A stretch of 64,000 nt of DNA from Microbotryum silenes-acaulis (lineage: Eukaryota > Basidiomycota > Microbotryomycetes > Microbotryales > Microbotryaceae), in the NCBI GenBank assembly GCA_003665825.1, contig QPFY01000018.1, positions 310,001 to 374,000 of the forward strand. The letters run 5' to 3'. Below are positions 9,648-22,912 of the stretch, one piece after another (the stretch's first letter is position 1; each line of letters opens with the position of its first letter). The position numbers and the translations under genes were made by a program. Below the pieces are notes generated by a model. It was not told the origin of the DNA and ran no database searches. It worked only from the letters and a program-made list of their open reading frames with translations.

Positions 9648-12600
9648 ATGCTCACCACCACCACACCCTGGTGGTCGCCCGTCTGTTCAGGCGCGCCCTT
9701 CTCCGCGGACGACTGGGATCTGTCCCCCTGCGTCGAGTCGGAACTGAGCATCCTCCCCGTGCTCGTGCTCGTCCTGATCGGAGGCATTGCCTTCCCTCGT
9801 CTGGGGAGACTTTATCGAGCAGGGGAGAGGTACGAGCGAGGTGGAAAGCCCGCATATGCTCTCAAGCAGGTGGGTGCTTGGTCGTGGTTCTTTCTGTATG
9901 GCTCGTCCGACGGGGTCGCGCTCCGCTAACTTTGGATCTGTCCTCCGTCATTTCAAATCGGCGCTCGGCTCGACCTCGATCGCGCATGGATGCGCTCGCA
10001 CTCCCACCCCGCGCGCCGGCCGCGCTCGTGCAACAGCTCCTAGCCACCGTCCTGATCGGTGTCCAAGTCGCCTACATCATCGTGCTCGCACTGCACCACA
10101 CCCATGACCGTACTCGCAAGGTCAAGATCGCGTTCGGCGGCGTCAGCCTACTCGCCCACGTCAGTTCTCATCTGCGCCGATCGCAGAGCAAGGCTGACCA
10201 TGCCGACTAGTGACCCTTTTTCCGTACTCAGAGCTTTGCGCTCGTCTTGGCCAAGGTCTCGCATCCTCTACTACCGCATTCGTCGACGCCGATCCTCTGC
10301 TTCACCCTCACCTCGTTGGTCTTGCAACTCGTCGTCCTCCGCACGACCTTGCTGCTCGATGGTCAACCGTCGCACTATCACTCCTCAACCAAGTTGGCGC
10401 TCTTTGTCCTCTCGATCCTTAAAATCGTCTTTCTCGCAGCATGGTTCGGCGTCGAGCTCTTGGGTCCAAACGGATGGGAAGGCATGACCTGGCGCGACTT
10501 TGTCCCCTTTGCCGGATCGAGCCAAGGGCGAATTCGTCTGGCCGAACAAGGTGACCAAGAGACGACTCGCGAGGCGCACGAGACGAATGATGGGGAGAGG
10601 GAGTGGAAGCAGACTGAATGCCCGAGATTGAGGGCCAATATCTTTCAAAGGTTGACGTTCTCTTGGATGACGCCCATGATGAAGGCCGGCTATCTCACAT
10701 TTTTGACCGAGGAGGACTTGTGGGCTTTGCCTGTGAGTATGTATGGCCAGCGGCGATTTCGGAGAGGGGCATTGAGCTGACCCGGCTCTTTTCGCTCATC
10801 ACTAAAAGCCCGACGACACGGCCGAAGCTCTGGGCCGCAAGCTTGAAACGGCATGGAAGAAGCGCTGCAAGACCGCCTCGGAAAAAACAGCAGCCGCCAA
10901 ATCCCACAACGACAAGAGCAAGCCCGTCAAGCCCTCGCTCGCCGGTGCCTTGATCGCCTCGTACGGTGGACCCTTTTTCTCCGCTGCGCTCTTCAAGTTG
11001 CTCCAAGACACGCTTTCCTTCACCCAGCCTCAACTCTTGCGTCGCTTGTTGCGCTTCGTCGAGACCTACAAGACCGATACGCCTGAACCCGCGTTCCATG
11101 GTTACATCATCGCGTTGGGCATGTTCGTCTGTGCCGTTGCCCAAACGAGCTTGTTGCACTGCTACTTTGCTCGTGTATTCGAAACGGGCATGCGCGTTCG
11201 AGCAGGCTTGGTCTCCCTCATTTACAAAAAGTCGTTGGTGCTTTCGAATGATGAGAGGGGTGGGAGGTCGACGGGTGATATTGTCAATTTGATGAGTACA
11301 GATGCGACGAGGCTGCAGGACTTTACGACGTATGGTCAGATCGCTTGGAGTGGGATTTACCAAATGACGCTTGCGTTCATCAGCTTGTACCAACTCTTGG
11401 GTGAGTCCATGCGGGATGCAAAGACGAGGGCTGAGTCAAGGCAGGCAATGCTCACTTTGGTGACATGTCTGACTCACAGGATTTACCATGCTCGTCGGTG
11501 TCGCCGTGATGGTCCTCAGCATGCCCTTGACCGCCTCAATCGCGAGGTACCAAACCAAGTTGCAGCGCCAGCAGATGAAAAACAAGGACAAGCGCACGTC
11601 CATCATGTCCGAGATCCTCAATAACATCAGATCGATCAAGCTGTATGCGTGGGAGGACTCTTTTGCGGCCAAGTTGTTTGATGTGCGCAATAATCGCGAG
11701 TTGGTGCAGTTGCGCAAGATGGTGAGCATTTCAAGACCGAGCAAGTGTAAATTAAGAACTACAAGAGCTGACCACGCTTCGGATGTCTGGCAGGGATACC
11801 TCTCTTCGGCTTCGACCTGCCTCTGGTCCTTCACACCCTTCCTCGTCGCCTTTTCATCGTTCTCGCTTTTCTCGACCATCTCGGGCCAGCCCTTGACGGC
11901 CGAGATTGTCTTTCCCGCCATCACGCTCTTCTCCCTGCTCGGTTTCCCCCTCGCGGTCCTCCCCGTCGTCTTCTCCTCCATGGTCGAGGCCTACGTCTCG
12001 GTCGGTCGATTGCGCGACTTTTTGACCGGCAAAGAACTTCAAGACGGTGCGATCAAGATCGAGAACCTGTCGCGCTCGCGTACGTTTCAAAACGGTGACG
12101 AACTCGTCTCGGTCGTTCGGGGGGAATTCGCGTGGAACTCCAAGTCGTCGACCGAATCGATCTTGTCCGACATCAACCTCAGCGTCAAGAAGGGCGAGTT
12201 GCTCGCCGTCGTAGGTCGTGTCGGATCGGGCAAGTCCTCGCTCTTGTCCGCGATCCTGGGTGAGATGACCAAGATCGATGGATCCGTCACCGTGCGCGGA
12301 ACGGTCGCTTACTGCGCTCAACAACCTTGGATCATGGGTGGTTCGGTTCGTAGCAACATCGTCTTTGGCCACAAGTTCGAACAAGACTTTTACGACGTCG
12401 TTATCGCCGCTTGTGCGCTCAAGGAGGATCTGGCGATCCTGCCTCAAGGTGACGAGACCGAGGTCGGGGAGAAGGGGATCTCGTTATCGGGTGGTCAAAA
12501 GGCGCGAGTGGCGCTCGCTCGTGCCGTCTACGCCCGTGCGGACGTTTACCTCCTCGACGACCCTCTCTCCGCCGTCGATGCCCACGTCGCCAAACATCTC

Positions 12601-14897
12601 TTTGACAAGGTGCTCGGTCCTACCGGTTTGTTATCCCAGAAAGCTCGTTTGTTGTGCACGAACGCGATTCCATTCTGCCAAGAAGCCGACGAACTCGTCT
12701 TTTTGCGTCGTGGGATCATTCTCGAACGAGGGACGTACGCCTCGGCGATTCAAGGTGATACGGAACTGTCGAGGCTCTTGATCGATTTCGGCAAACAGAA
12801 CCAAGATGATGAGGAAGGGGAAGGATCGGGAAGCGAGGATACGGCCGTCGAAGAACCCAAGAAGCACGAATTGACGGAACTTTCGACCGAGTTGAAACGC
12901 AAGGCCACGGAGGCTCTTAGTCATCGTGCGGAACCTGTTCCGGTGTTGGAACAGAAACGCGAGACGTTGCGCTTGTTGAAGCGCTCTACCAGGCCCAAGG
13001 AGAAGAGGGAACAGGGCGCGGTCAAGGTCAGCGTTTACAAGGAATACATCAAGGCCAATGGGTACCTCGGAGTAGGCTTGTACATGTCCACGATCGTGCT
13101 TCAACAGATTCTACAGATCGGGACCAACGTCTGGCTCAAGAACTGGGCCCAACATAATTCCGAAACGGGCGAGAACGGTAACTTGACCTGGTACCTCGGC
13201 ATCTACGCCGTCTTTGGCGTCAGCGCCAGTTTGGCATATCTGTTGAACGGGTTGTTGTTGTACTCGTTCTGCGTCGTAAGGGCCGCCAAGCTGATGCATG
13301 ATCGTATGTTCAATGCGGTGATGAGGTCGCCGATGTTGTTCTTTGAGACGACGCCGTTGGGCACGATCTTGAATAGGTTTTCGCGAGGTGAGCACTTGCG
13401 GAAGGGCGCTGGCATACGCTGGAGCCGACTGACAGGATTTTGGACGATGTTGCTACTGTAGATGTCTACGTCGTCGACGAGGTCCTCGCGCGTGTCTTTG
13501 GTGGCTTCTTCCGCACGGCCGCGAGTGTGATCGGCATGGTCGCCGTCATCTCGACCGCCGCCCCGGCGTTCCTCTTCATCCTCGTTCCGATCGGTTTCAT
13601 CTACAAGCGCGTACAGACGTATTACCTCGCCACCTCGCGCGAGTTGAAACGTCTCGACGCGACGACCAAGTCCCCGATCTTTGCTTCCTTCCAAGAGACC
13701 TTGGGCGGCGTCGCGACCATTCGTGCCTACCGTCAATCGGCGCGCTTCATCGCCGAGAACGAGGCGCGCGTCGATCGAAACCAGGAGGCCTACTTCCCTT
13801 CAATTAACTGTAACCGCTGGCTCGCTGTACGCCTCGAGTTCTTGGGTTCCAACATCATCTTCTTCACCGCTCTGTTGTGCGTCGTCGCGCTCGTTCGTAA
13901 TCGCAACGTGGACGCAGGGTTGATTGGAATCGCGTTGTCGTACGCTCTGTCGACGACCCAAACGCTCAACTGGATCGTTCGTTCCGCGACCGAGGTCGAG
14001 ACGAACATCGTCTCGGTCGAGCGCGTGCAAGAGTACATCGAACTCAAGCCCGAAGCCCCTCTGTACATCAAAAACACCGAACCCGACGCCTCGTGGCCCC
14101 AATCAGGTTCATTGACGTACGACCACATCGCCGCTCGGTACCGCGAGAACCTCGATCTCGTCCTTCGTGACGTCTCGTTCGAGATCAAGGGCGGTGAGAA
14201 AGTTGGCGTGTGCGGTCGAACGGGTTCGGGCAAGTCGACGTTGACGATGGTTTTATACCGCGTCATCGAGGCCGAACAAGGTGTCGTCTCCATCGACGGT
14301 GTGGACGTTTCCAAAATCGGCTTACATTGCCTCCGTTCGAGGATGAGCATCATCCCTCAGGACTCGCAATGCTTCGAAGGCAACTTGAGGGAGAACCTTG
14401 ACCCCGCGGGTAAAAGCAGTGATAGTCAACTATGGGCGGCGTTGGAACAATGCCGATTGAAGGAACACGTCGAATCGATGGAGGGTAAACTCGAAGCGCA
14501 CATCGACGAGGGGGGAAGTAACCTTTCTTCTGGACAGAGGCAATTGTTATGCCTCGGTCGTGCTTTATTACGCAAGAGCAAGATCCTCGTTTTGGATGAA
14601 GCGACTGCCGCCGTCGATCCTGAATCCGATCAAGAGATTCAATCCGTCATTCGACGTGAATTCGCCGATTGCACCATCTTCGTCATCGCTCATCGTCTCA
14701 ATACCATCTTGGATTGTAACAAGATCATTTGTATGGACACCGGTAGGGTCGCAGAGTTCGATACGCCCGCGAATCTGTTGGCGGATTCGAGCTCGATGTT
14801 TTATTCGTTGGCGAATGAGGCGGGGGTGATTAAAGGGAGTAGGAGCGGGAGTGCGACGCCTAGGTCCGGGACGAGGACGCCGGTGAGGAAGGATTAG
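9648..14897 (+). CDS. ABCC-type vacuolar transporter (Ycf1/MRP-like)
   Basis: Seven exons (9648-9869, 10037-10159, 10232-10732, 10809-11400, 11480-11721, 11794-13387, 13462-14897) give 1569 residues, close to yeast Ycf1. The order is an N-terminal hydrophobic TMD0, L0 linker, TMD1, NBD1, acidic linker, TMD2 and NBD2. NBD1 has Walker A GRVGSGKSS (near residue 701), LSGGQ (near 790) and Walker B VYLLDDPLSAVD (near 811). NBD2 has GRTGSGKST (near 1342), LSSGQ (near 1446) and ILVLDEATAAVD (near 1466). NBD1 has Asp rather than Glu after Walker B and Asn in the H-loop (LLCTNAIPF), the usual degenerate ABCC site 1; site 2 looks catalytic. Family knowledge: ATP-driven export of glutathione conjugates, cadmium-glutathione and bile-acid-like anions into the vacuole. 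The intron at 13388-13461 was set by continuity of NRFSR with DVYVVDEVL. Confidence 0.93.
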
Positions 14898-15577
14898 AGC
14901 GGAGATTAAAAGGCGGAGTGTGAGAAGGATGGTGTGGGGGGAGTGCATGAGCAGTGCGGGTCATTTTACTGACTCCGTTAGAATCAGCCTGAGGCTTTCG
15001 AATGCAATCGAATCGCAAAACGTGTAGAATTTTGTATTACAGCTCACGTGCCACTTCGAACTCTTTAAGATGGGTCTGTTCGGACAAAGATGTCTCCTAA
15101 CGGCGCTCTTTGGTCTCGGATGAAGCGGATTAATAAGCCGCCGACTACGCCTTGCGCGGCCTTGCGGCTAGGTGACCTAAGGAGGTTTTACTCCCTCCCG
15201 ACTTTGGACATCAAGAAATGCATCCCTACATCATATCATGTTCAGGGTTTCCGTAAAGTTCCAAACGTAGTTCGCAATGTTGTTCTAGCTCGTGAGTACC
15301 ATGAACTGTCTTTAGAGGCAGCTATTGAATATCCAAAACCGTCGACTTAAAGCCCGGCCGACATAGGCCGACATCAGCTAAGAACCTCGATCGACCTCAA
15401 GGAGAGAGCGCGCTACGGGACCGCTTCGTCTCTGATTCGCCACGAGTCTCGAGAGGAGTTAGTGTGCTCGATCCTTTCTTCACCTCATCCCCTTGTTCCA
15501 TCGGGCGATCTGGGGGTCAGGGGAGCCACCTAGTGACAGGAGAGCGAGACGAGGATCAGCTTGTGGTCAGGGTCGTG
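14898..15577. other. Intergenic region
   Basis: Between the ABC transporter stop and the zinc-cluster gene. No supported gene or repeat; a short open frame at 15090-15350 has no family features. The distal part is the promoter and 5' leader of the transcription factor. Confidence 0.5.
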
Positions 15578-18500
15578 ATGAGTTCGGCCGCGGGCGGTGG
15601 ACCACCCCTATTCACTCACTCAGCAAGCAGCAGTAGCATCGATCGTCCCGAGGCGAGTACTTCGTCCTCCGCTCTATCAAACCAGCATGGGAAGAAGCGT
15701 CCTAGGGCAAGTACGTCCAAGACGCCGCAAGAACCGACTCCTCGGCATCCACATCACCAACAGCAGCAGCAGCAACAGCAACGCGCGGGTTCGGGCGGGC
15801 ACGATGAGGATGAAATGATGGCTGATGGAGGCGAGGAAGAGGAGAATAGACGCAAGAGGAGACTGGCACTTTCTTGTGAGTTTGATGTGGGGCATGCGCT
15901 ATTCTAGCTTCTATTTTCGTTGACGGGGTGTCCGTGCGGTGGGCAGGCTCCGAGTGCCAGCGCCGAAAGATCAAATGTGTGAGTCTGATCTCCGAGACGT
16001 AATAAGGAATTTCACTGACTCGTTTTCCTCTTTCGCTCTCAGGACCGAAAACAACCTTGTTCGGCGTGCATCCGACGCAAAGTCGCGCACAACTGCAACT
16101 GGGACGACGACCCGGACTCGTCGGGACAATTCGCGCTCAACTCGGACGTGCGACACATTCATCGTCGTTTGGCTCATTTGGAATATTTGGTCCAAGGGTT
16201 TCACCCTGAAGCTGTGCTGTTACCGAATTTGAATGATCCTACGAGTGCGAGTGCGATGATCCCGGGGGCTGCGATGGATTCACAAGGGACTCGGAGAGCG
16301 GCGACCACAAATCCTTTGACCTCGGAACCGAATTCACCCCGAACCTCGAGACGCCCGTCGCAAGCCATACGCGAATCGGATGTGCAACACCGATCCCAGC
16401 AAACCGCACGCCAAAGCGAAGATCAAGAAACTCGTCAGGATCCTCATTCCGATACCGAGGATGCGGTCGCCGATCTCGAATCCGTCGCATTTGGCGCCCG
16501 AGTCCCCGTCCTGCAAGCCGTCAACGCCGCCGCAGAAATGAACGCCAGTCGACCCGTCCAATCCCGCGTCGGGATCGAACTGACACGCGCTCTAACAAGC
16601 ATCATCGCGGAACCTTTGTCGTACGACCAGGATGGGCGTCCTAGGAGCGCGGTGAGGTTGGGTTTGGATCTAGCGGTGCCGACGAAGCAGTTGCCCGATG
16701 CGAGAAGTGAAGCGATGGCGCAGATCTTTGCGGTCTTGCCCGGGAAGGAAATCGCGAGGTTCTTGATTGACAAATACTTTGATGAGGTATGTTACTTTTT
16801 CATCCTCCGTCAGTACTGGTGCTGATGTATTCTGTTGCATCGCTCAGATGGAGTGGGATTTTCGCATTCTCGACCCCGTCGCTTTCCCCATCGAGCACGA
16901 ACGCTACGTCGAGATGATCGCGGAGGGGAGGGAAGACTCGATCGACCCACTCTGGGTCGCGGTCTTTTGTATGGCAAGTCTACTGGGCTTTCTAGCCTGT
17001 CGTAAAGCCCGCCAAAGCTAAGTCGGAATCTTCGGACTGCTTACCGCAGGTTCTCGCATTGTCTTTGGAAGGGTTTTGGTCTCGCTCGAATGGCAAAAAG
17101 GATCTCTCGCTCTTTCATGGTCTGACCGAACGGGAATTGCAAGACCTACCTTCCGTCTTTCACGATGCGTCTTTACGGGCTCTACAGCTCGGTGAATGGG
17201 GCGGCACACCAAGGATCCGCACGATCCAGACCATCATCCTCTTTGGGCAGTACATCCAGCTCTCGTCGCAATCGGGTCAGCAAGGCCGGTTTCTTGGTTG
17301 GGCCGCAAGTGGGATTAGGATCGCCCAACGCATGGGACTACATCGGCTCGGGTCCAATCCTCGCACAATGCCACCCGACGATCCTGCCCTTCCCCCTGGT
17401 GTCAACTCGCTCAAGCGCGAGACAGCCGTTCGAGTGTTCAATTACCTCGTCCTCATCGATTCGTTCCTCAGCGATTCGGCCGTCTTCAGATGCTACATCC
17501 TTCATCCGTCACAGTACAACACGTGTCGACCTCTAAACCTGAACTTTGACGATTTGTCAAGAACCGAATGGAGGACCATCACCCCTCCCCCGAATCACGT
17601 CTACACCGATGCGAGCTTTGAGATCGCGCAATGCGAGTTGGGGGCTCAAGTCCGTCGAGCGCTGGACGAGTTGGTCCTTTCGGGGAAACCTTTCTCGTAC
17701 TCGGCCGTCATGGAGCAGGATGCTCTGTTCCGTGGTGTGCTTGAGGGACTGCCAGACGTGTTGTCGACAGCGAACCCTCCCGTCGAGTCGGTGCGGATCC
17801 GGTATCAGAGGTCGCTGTTGCACGAAGACGTCTACGCCCGACTGGTTCGCCTGCATCGACCGTTCCTCTTGCGTGGGTACGTCCCGACCTCGCCTTACCG
17901 CTACTCAACGAGTTCGTGCGTCGACGCATCAAGATCCATCATCCGATCCAACTATGACCTCCTGAGCATCACAGGCTCCTTGTGGTGGATGTTCACCTCT
18001 TCGATGCGCGCCACGATCGTGTGCTTCATGGATCTCTTTCATGCGATCGATACCGATCGACCCGAAGTTGAGATCAAGGAGAAACGAGCGGTGTTGATGC
18101 AAGCTTCCTACATCTTTTCGACTCAGGTTCATTCGCCTGCGCTTCAGGCGGTCGTGGAACAAGGTCGGCGGATCCTGAATGGCCTTTTCGCAGCGGAGGA
18201 GAATCGACGAACGACATTGGCGGCGCATACACTCGCAGGAGGTGGAGTCACTCCTGCCCAGGAAACCTTTGCGCAGGTGTTGAAGAGGGTCTCTACCGAA
18301 ATTTCGAGGGAGGAAAGGGCAATGTTTGCAGCTGCGTCGAACCAACTCCCTCCTTCACCTTTCCCACCTCCTTCCGGTTCGTCTTCAGCGACCTCGCCGC
18401 CGTTCGTCAAGCATCAATTGGCGTACGGAACGCCTGCTGCAGGTCCGGGGACGTTCGAGTATTGGAGCTCGATGAATCCCGTTAACTCCAACTTCCCCAA

Positions 18501-18744
18501 CAATCAACAACAAGGAGGCAACTCCGCCTCCCCTTCATTGAGCAGCTACGCCCCCACACCGACGACTTTCCCCCTCGTCGGAGGACCGGTGGGTACGAGT
18601 TCAGCGACGGCGATCAATGGGCAAGATTTTGCGAGCTTTTTCGAGACGTTGGCGAGTGAGGATTGGGCCAATGCTGCAGGTTTGAATGGGAGTGATGGCG
18701 GCCAGGAGAGTGGGCTTTTGGGCCAGATGGCAGCAACTTGGTGA
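15578..18744 (+). CDS. Zn2Cys6 fungal transcription factor
   Basis: Five exons (15578-15875, 15947-15978, 16043-16786, 16848-16973, 17050-18744) give 964 residues. The binuclear zinc cluster has Cys at 100, 103, 110, 116, 119 and 128 (CSECQRRKIKC then DRKQPCSACIRRK), spaced C-x2-C-x6-C-x5-C-x2-C-x8-C. It is cut by two introns, one exon being only 32 nt. A basic RRKRR patch precedes it and a polyQ run lies near residue 60. The middle holds a fungal_trans-type regulatory domain (HDASLRALQLGEWGG, GIRIAQRMGLHRLG). The C-terminus is Ser/Pro/Asn-rich and could be an activation domain. It is nuclear and expected to bind CGG-type sites. Intron 16974-17049 uses a GC donor (GCAAGT...CAG). Targets are unknown; the neighbouring ABCC pump and GST make detoxification control a reasonable guess only. 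Confidence 0.92.
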
Positions 18745-19525
18745 GCGGATGGGTGGGTGAGGCATTTTTGCATTCCATCCAGGATGGGTTGGGAAGGGGG
18801 AGTTTTGAGTTTTGTGATTGTTTGAATTACCTGTTTCATGTTGTTGGGAATACAAGAGACGTGGATTTTTGTGTAAACGTCGGTTTAGTGTTTTAGTAAG
18901 CAATGATTATAGAATGATGACCCGTTCGCTCAAATGGGCAAAGGGCGAAACCGCTCCGGATCCTCGAGCTGAGCCGACGGGGAGCGGCTTCCGTAGCACC
19001 CCTGCGATAAGATAACCTTGTCGAGTAGGGGCAAACTCACCTTCAAGCTATCGTTTCCTGACTTTTGCAACTCACCCTTGGACGGTCCATATTAAAGGTG
19101 AACTAGAAAACCTGCGTGGCGGCGTCGGCCGGAATTCGGGATCGTCCCGAATCAAAAGTAGACGAGTGGGTGACCTACGGCGCTCTGGAAAGCGGGCCTT
19201 TCCGGCGGGCGAGCGTAAAGTTACCTAAAATAAGGGGCACGAACCGGGTCCCCGAAGGGTTACCAACCGCCTTGCGGAGAGCGTAAAAGGTTGGGAATTT
19301 GTCATGAACTCTTTTCCCCCGGCTGTCGGATGGCGCGCGCGCACCGAAGAAAGCCGGTGGATGGATCGGAAGCTCGCCGAGGGGCCTTGTGGTGCCCGAG
19401 AAGGGTTGGTGAAAGTTGGTGAAGCTCGAAGGTTGAAGCTGATTGTCGAGTGTGAGGCCTGCCACTCGTTTCGTTCCTCCGCTCTGTACTTAATCTCATC
19501 TCAACCCTAGCACTCGACTTCCATT
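18745..19525. other. Intergenic region
   Basis: 3' region of the zinc-cluster gene and promoter of the GST gene. No repeat or further gene is supported. Confidence 0.5.
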
Positions 19526-20815
19526 ATGCCTGCTCATATCACCGTCCACTGGTGGGTCTGAACTATCCAGTCTGCTCGCAGAACGCTGTCTTTACGCGAC
19601 TGACATGTGATTGACGTCATGAACGCCTCCTCCCTCCTCCCTGCCCCTCATTTCGTTCCATCTCGTCGGCGTGGGGTTTAGGCTCGAGAACTCGCGCGGG
19701 CAACGGATTCTGTGGTTGTTGGAGGAGGTCAGTCAACGCACATCTCGTTCTAGGTCGCGGTTCTGAGTGAGAATGAACTGAAAAGGAGACCTGTGTGTTC
19801 AGCTCGGCCTCGAGTACACGGTAAAGGAGTACAAGCGGGATGCCAAGACGTTGCTTGCTGGTGCGGACCTTCGCAAGGTCCATCCTCTTGGAAAGGTAAG
19901 TCGTCTTTCTTATACGTTGTGCCCAAATGGGATCGCATCGAACGAATACCTCATTTCCCAACCTCCCCACCCCTGCCACTCCTCATCAGTCGCCCGTCGT
20001 TGAAATCCAAGAAGACGGTCACGGCACTTTGACCCTCGCCGAATCAGGAGCGATCGTCGAATACCTCATCGAAAGATTCGGCAACGGCAAGTTCGGTTAT
20101 GCACCTGGATCAGACGCACTGAAGAGGAGCCAGTACTTGTATTGGTTGCATTGGGCCGAGGTGAGTGGGCTGAGTTTTTGGAGCTTAGGATGGCGTGTGG
20201 CCGAGACAGTGTAAAGCGATGGGATAAGGATTGGAAAGGAGTGCTGACTTTCTCATGCTTCATGTGTATGTCATCTCTAGGGCTCAGCGATGCTTCCCCT
20301 CATGCTCACGATGTGAGTAGTGCCGCCCGCGCCTCTCTCAGAGAAGCCTGCTCGCTTCCCGATCTTCGACACTGATCGTCCCCTCCTCATGTTTCTCATA
20401 GCGTCTGCGCCCAAATGCCCAAACAAGCACCCTGGATTGCGAAACCGATCGTCTCGATCGTCGCGTCGCAGTTGATGGCGATCATGGTCAACCCTCGCCT
20501 CAAGGAAAACTTTGGCTTTGTCGAATCGCACCTCGCCGACAAGCAGTTCTTTGTCGGGGATTCGTTGACCGGTTCGGACAGTACGTCAATCTTTCTAGCA
20601 ACCGTTGGGAGGCGTATACGCTGATCGGAAAACCCCTTTCGATTTCGTAACTCGCAGTCATGATGATCTTCCCCTGCGAAGGTCTCGCCGCGTCGCCGTT
20701 GTGGGATTCCCACCCCAACATCAAGAAGTGGTTCGAAGCGATGGAGGCCCGACCCGCTTACAAGAGGGCTCTAGAACGAGGTGCGGCTAATAACCTTGCC
20801 GCTTTCACTAAGTAG
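19526..20815 (+). CDS. Glutathione S-transferase (GTT1-like)
   Basis: Seven exons (19526-19551, 19682-19727, 19803-19895, 19990-20160, 20281-20312, 20402-20580, 20658-20815) give 234 residues, a normal GST length. The N-terminal thioredoxin-like half reads HWLENSRGQRILWLLEELGL, with Ser13 in the position that contacts glutathione in this class, then HPLGKSPVVEI with the cis-proline and LAESGAIVEYLIERF with the Glu-Ser pair that binds the gamma-glutamyl group. The C-terminal half is helical and ends GAANNLAAFTK. This matches the fungal Gtt1-type GSTs (conjugation of glutathione to electrophiles, peroxidase activity), with no organelle targeting signal. The short phase-shifting exons explain why no long open frame is present. 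With the ABCC transporter at 9.6-14.9 kb it could form a conjugation and export pair; that link is inferred from proximity. Confidence 0.92.
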
Positions 20816-21918
20816 AGAGTTAGGTGGGAGAGAAGCAGCGGCGTTGCTTTGAGTGCAGTGGGGAGATCTCGATTCTCGGTAATTGTTTTAGGGGAGGCTC
20901 GAGTTTGTCGATCGTAATTTTACACATTTCAGAGTGACTAAATTATATGGAATGCAAAGGAGGGGGGGCAATCTCCTTTCAACTTTGACAAGCCCTGGGA
21001 TCTTCATCGACGAGGTGGTGCGTACGAGTTGAGTCAGGATAGGAGGACAACGGGGTGGTGTTTCACTCTGGATTACCTCACCCCAAGCTCGATTGCTTTG
21101 CAAATTCGCACCTACGTGAACGCGAGCCCCAGGGATTGTATTTTTTGGCTACCCCGCGTTTTGTTATGGTGGTCGATCTAGCGTTTGTTAGAATCGACGA
21201 AGACTAGCTGGAATTTAGGACGTAAAGTTTGTAACTTCTAAATCAGGCCGGAATGCCGATCGTGGAACTCCGACGCACGGCAAGTCTACCATGTCTGTAG
21301 TTGATGCTTGTCTTCTTGGCATGAAGACCGAAAGTAACGCATCATACTGTGCGAGCTTCAGCGGACGATATAGGCGAGGTGTTGAGCGTGGACCGAAACT
21401 GGGGCTCGGAGCGGAGTGAGTGCGCCGAGCCGATCGAACGTCGATGAAAGACAGGGGGGAGCAATGTTCTGTCCGCAAGTGTCCAAACCGCTCACTGATC
21501 AAAACGCGCTCTCGCGTCACGGCCGCCGCGCCCGCGCCTGCCCCCGCCCTACGACGCCTAGCGCGGCGGCGCGCGGTGGGTCGCGGTGGGTCGCCTCTCG
21601 GCTGGCCTAATCGAGCGCGACTTTAGAAGCTCGAAGCCCGCCTTCGCACCCTGGCCGATTGACTCTTCAATCACCCACCACCCCAGACCGAGACCCAACA
21701 CCTCGTGGCTCCTGTCTCTTGTCTCCTGTCTCCTTCACCCAGCTCGGCTTTGCGTTCTTGTCTTTCTTGGACTGCGCGCCCTTGTTCACCTTGGGTCCCT
21801 GCCGCGTTTTAACTCGCGCCAACGCCCAACCTCGGGACGCGTTGCCCCCGGTTCTCTCTCCTCACCGCGCGCCGTTAGCAGCTGAGGCCGCCGCCGCCGC
21901 CGCCGCCGCCTCTACTCC
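20816..21918. other. Intergenic region with GC-rich repeats
   Basis: Promoter side of the Gln-rich gene. It holds GGTGGGTCGC duplications near 21575-21595 and a (GCC)n run of about 8 units at 21887-21910, just before the start codon. No gene is supported. Confidence 0.55.
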
Positions 21919-22873
21919 ATGACGACGATGGCGACTACCGCGACCACGACCACGACCTTTACACCGTTCAAGACGAGCTCATCCGACTCCAACTTGAGCG
22001 CGTCTGAAGCGTCTCCCACCAGCAGTTCGGTCCAACAACATTCGCACCAACAGCAGCAGCAACAGCAACAGCCGCCTCAACCGCCAGCTTCACAGGCCCA
22101 GCACCAGCAGCAGCTTCAGCAGGGCGCCGATACGTTCAGCTCGCACCACGCGTCTTCAGCCGCCTCGACCTCGTCCGCGTCCACCTCGACCACGACCACG
22201 ACCACGACCACAACCACTGCACACACTACGGCGACGAAATCGGCGAAATCGACACCTCGTTCATCGACGGCTTCGAACCGGAACCGTACGCCGTCGTCCA
22301 TCTCGTCCGGGTCATCCTCATCGGCGATGAAGAGAAGCGAATCCGCCATGTCCTCGGCGTCGACGTCGGGCAAGGAAGAGCGCAAGAGGAAGGACGCGAT
22401 CGACAAGGTCTTGCAGCGCGCAGAGATTGCGAGGGTGAGTGCAATACGTCTGCTTCATATGTTCAAGTGAAAGAGCGAATACGGATCCTGGACCGGGGCT
22501 TGAGTCATCGGTGTTGGCCCCGCTACGGTGCGCTCTCTGGCGGAACCCAGGTCGTCGAAGGGGGGGGGGAGACGATCATCACGGCGCGTTGCAACGCGTG
22601 CCGCCCTTGTCGACGCATTGCACTTGTACAGCGCGGTATGCATGACGACGTTCTATAGGATCTTCGGGACTGACCCAATGAATTGCTTTACCTTTGGCGG
22701 GCGTGCCCCTAGATCACTCGGCATTTCAAGACCCGACTGGCTCTGGCCGCGTTCAAGGCTCAACGAGGATGGCAGGACGCGACGCTGGACCAGATCGAAC
22801 CCCACCTCGAGCAGGAGGCGCAACGGCATAAGCAGCAACAGCAGTTACAGCAACAGCAGGCCCAGCAGAACCA

Positions 22874-22912
<39 letters not shown>

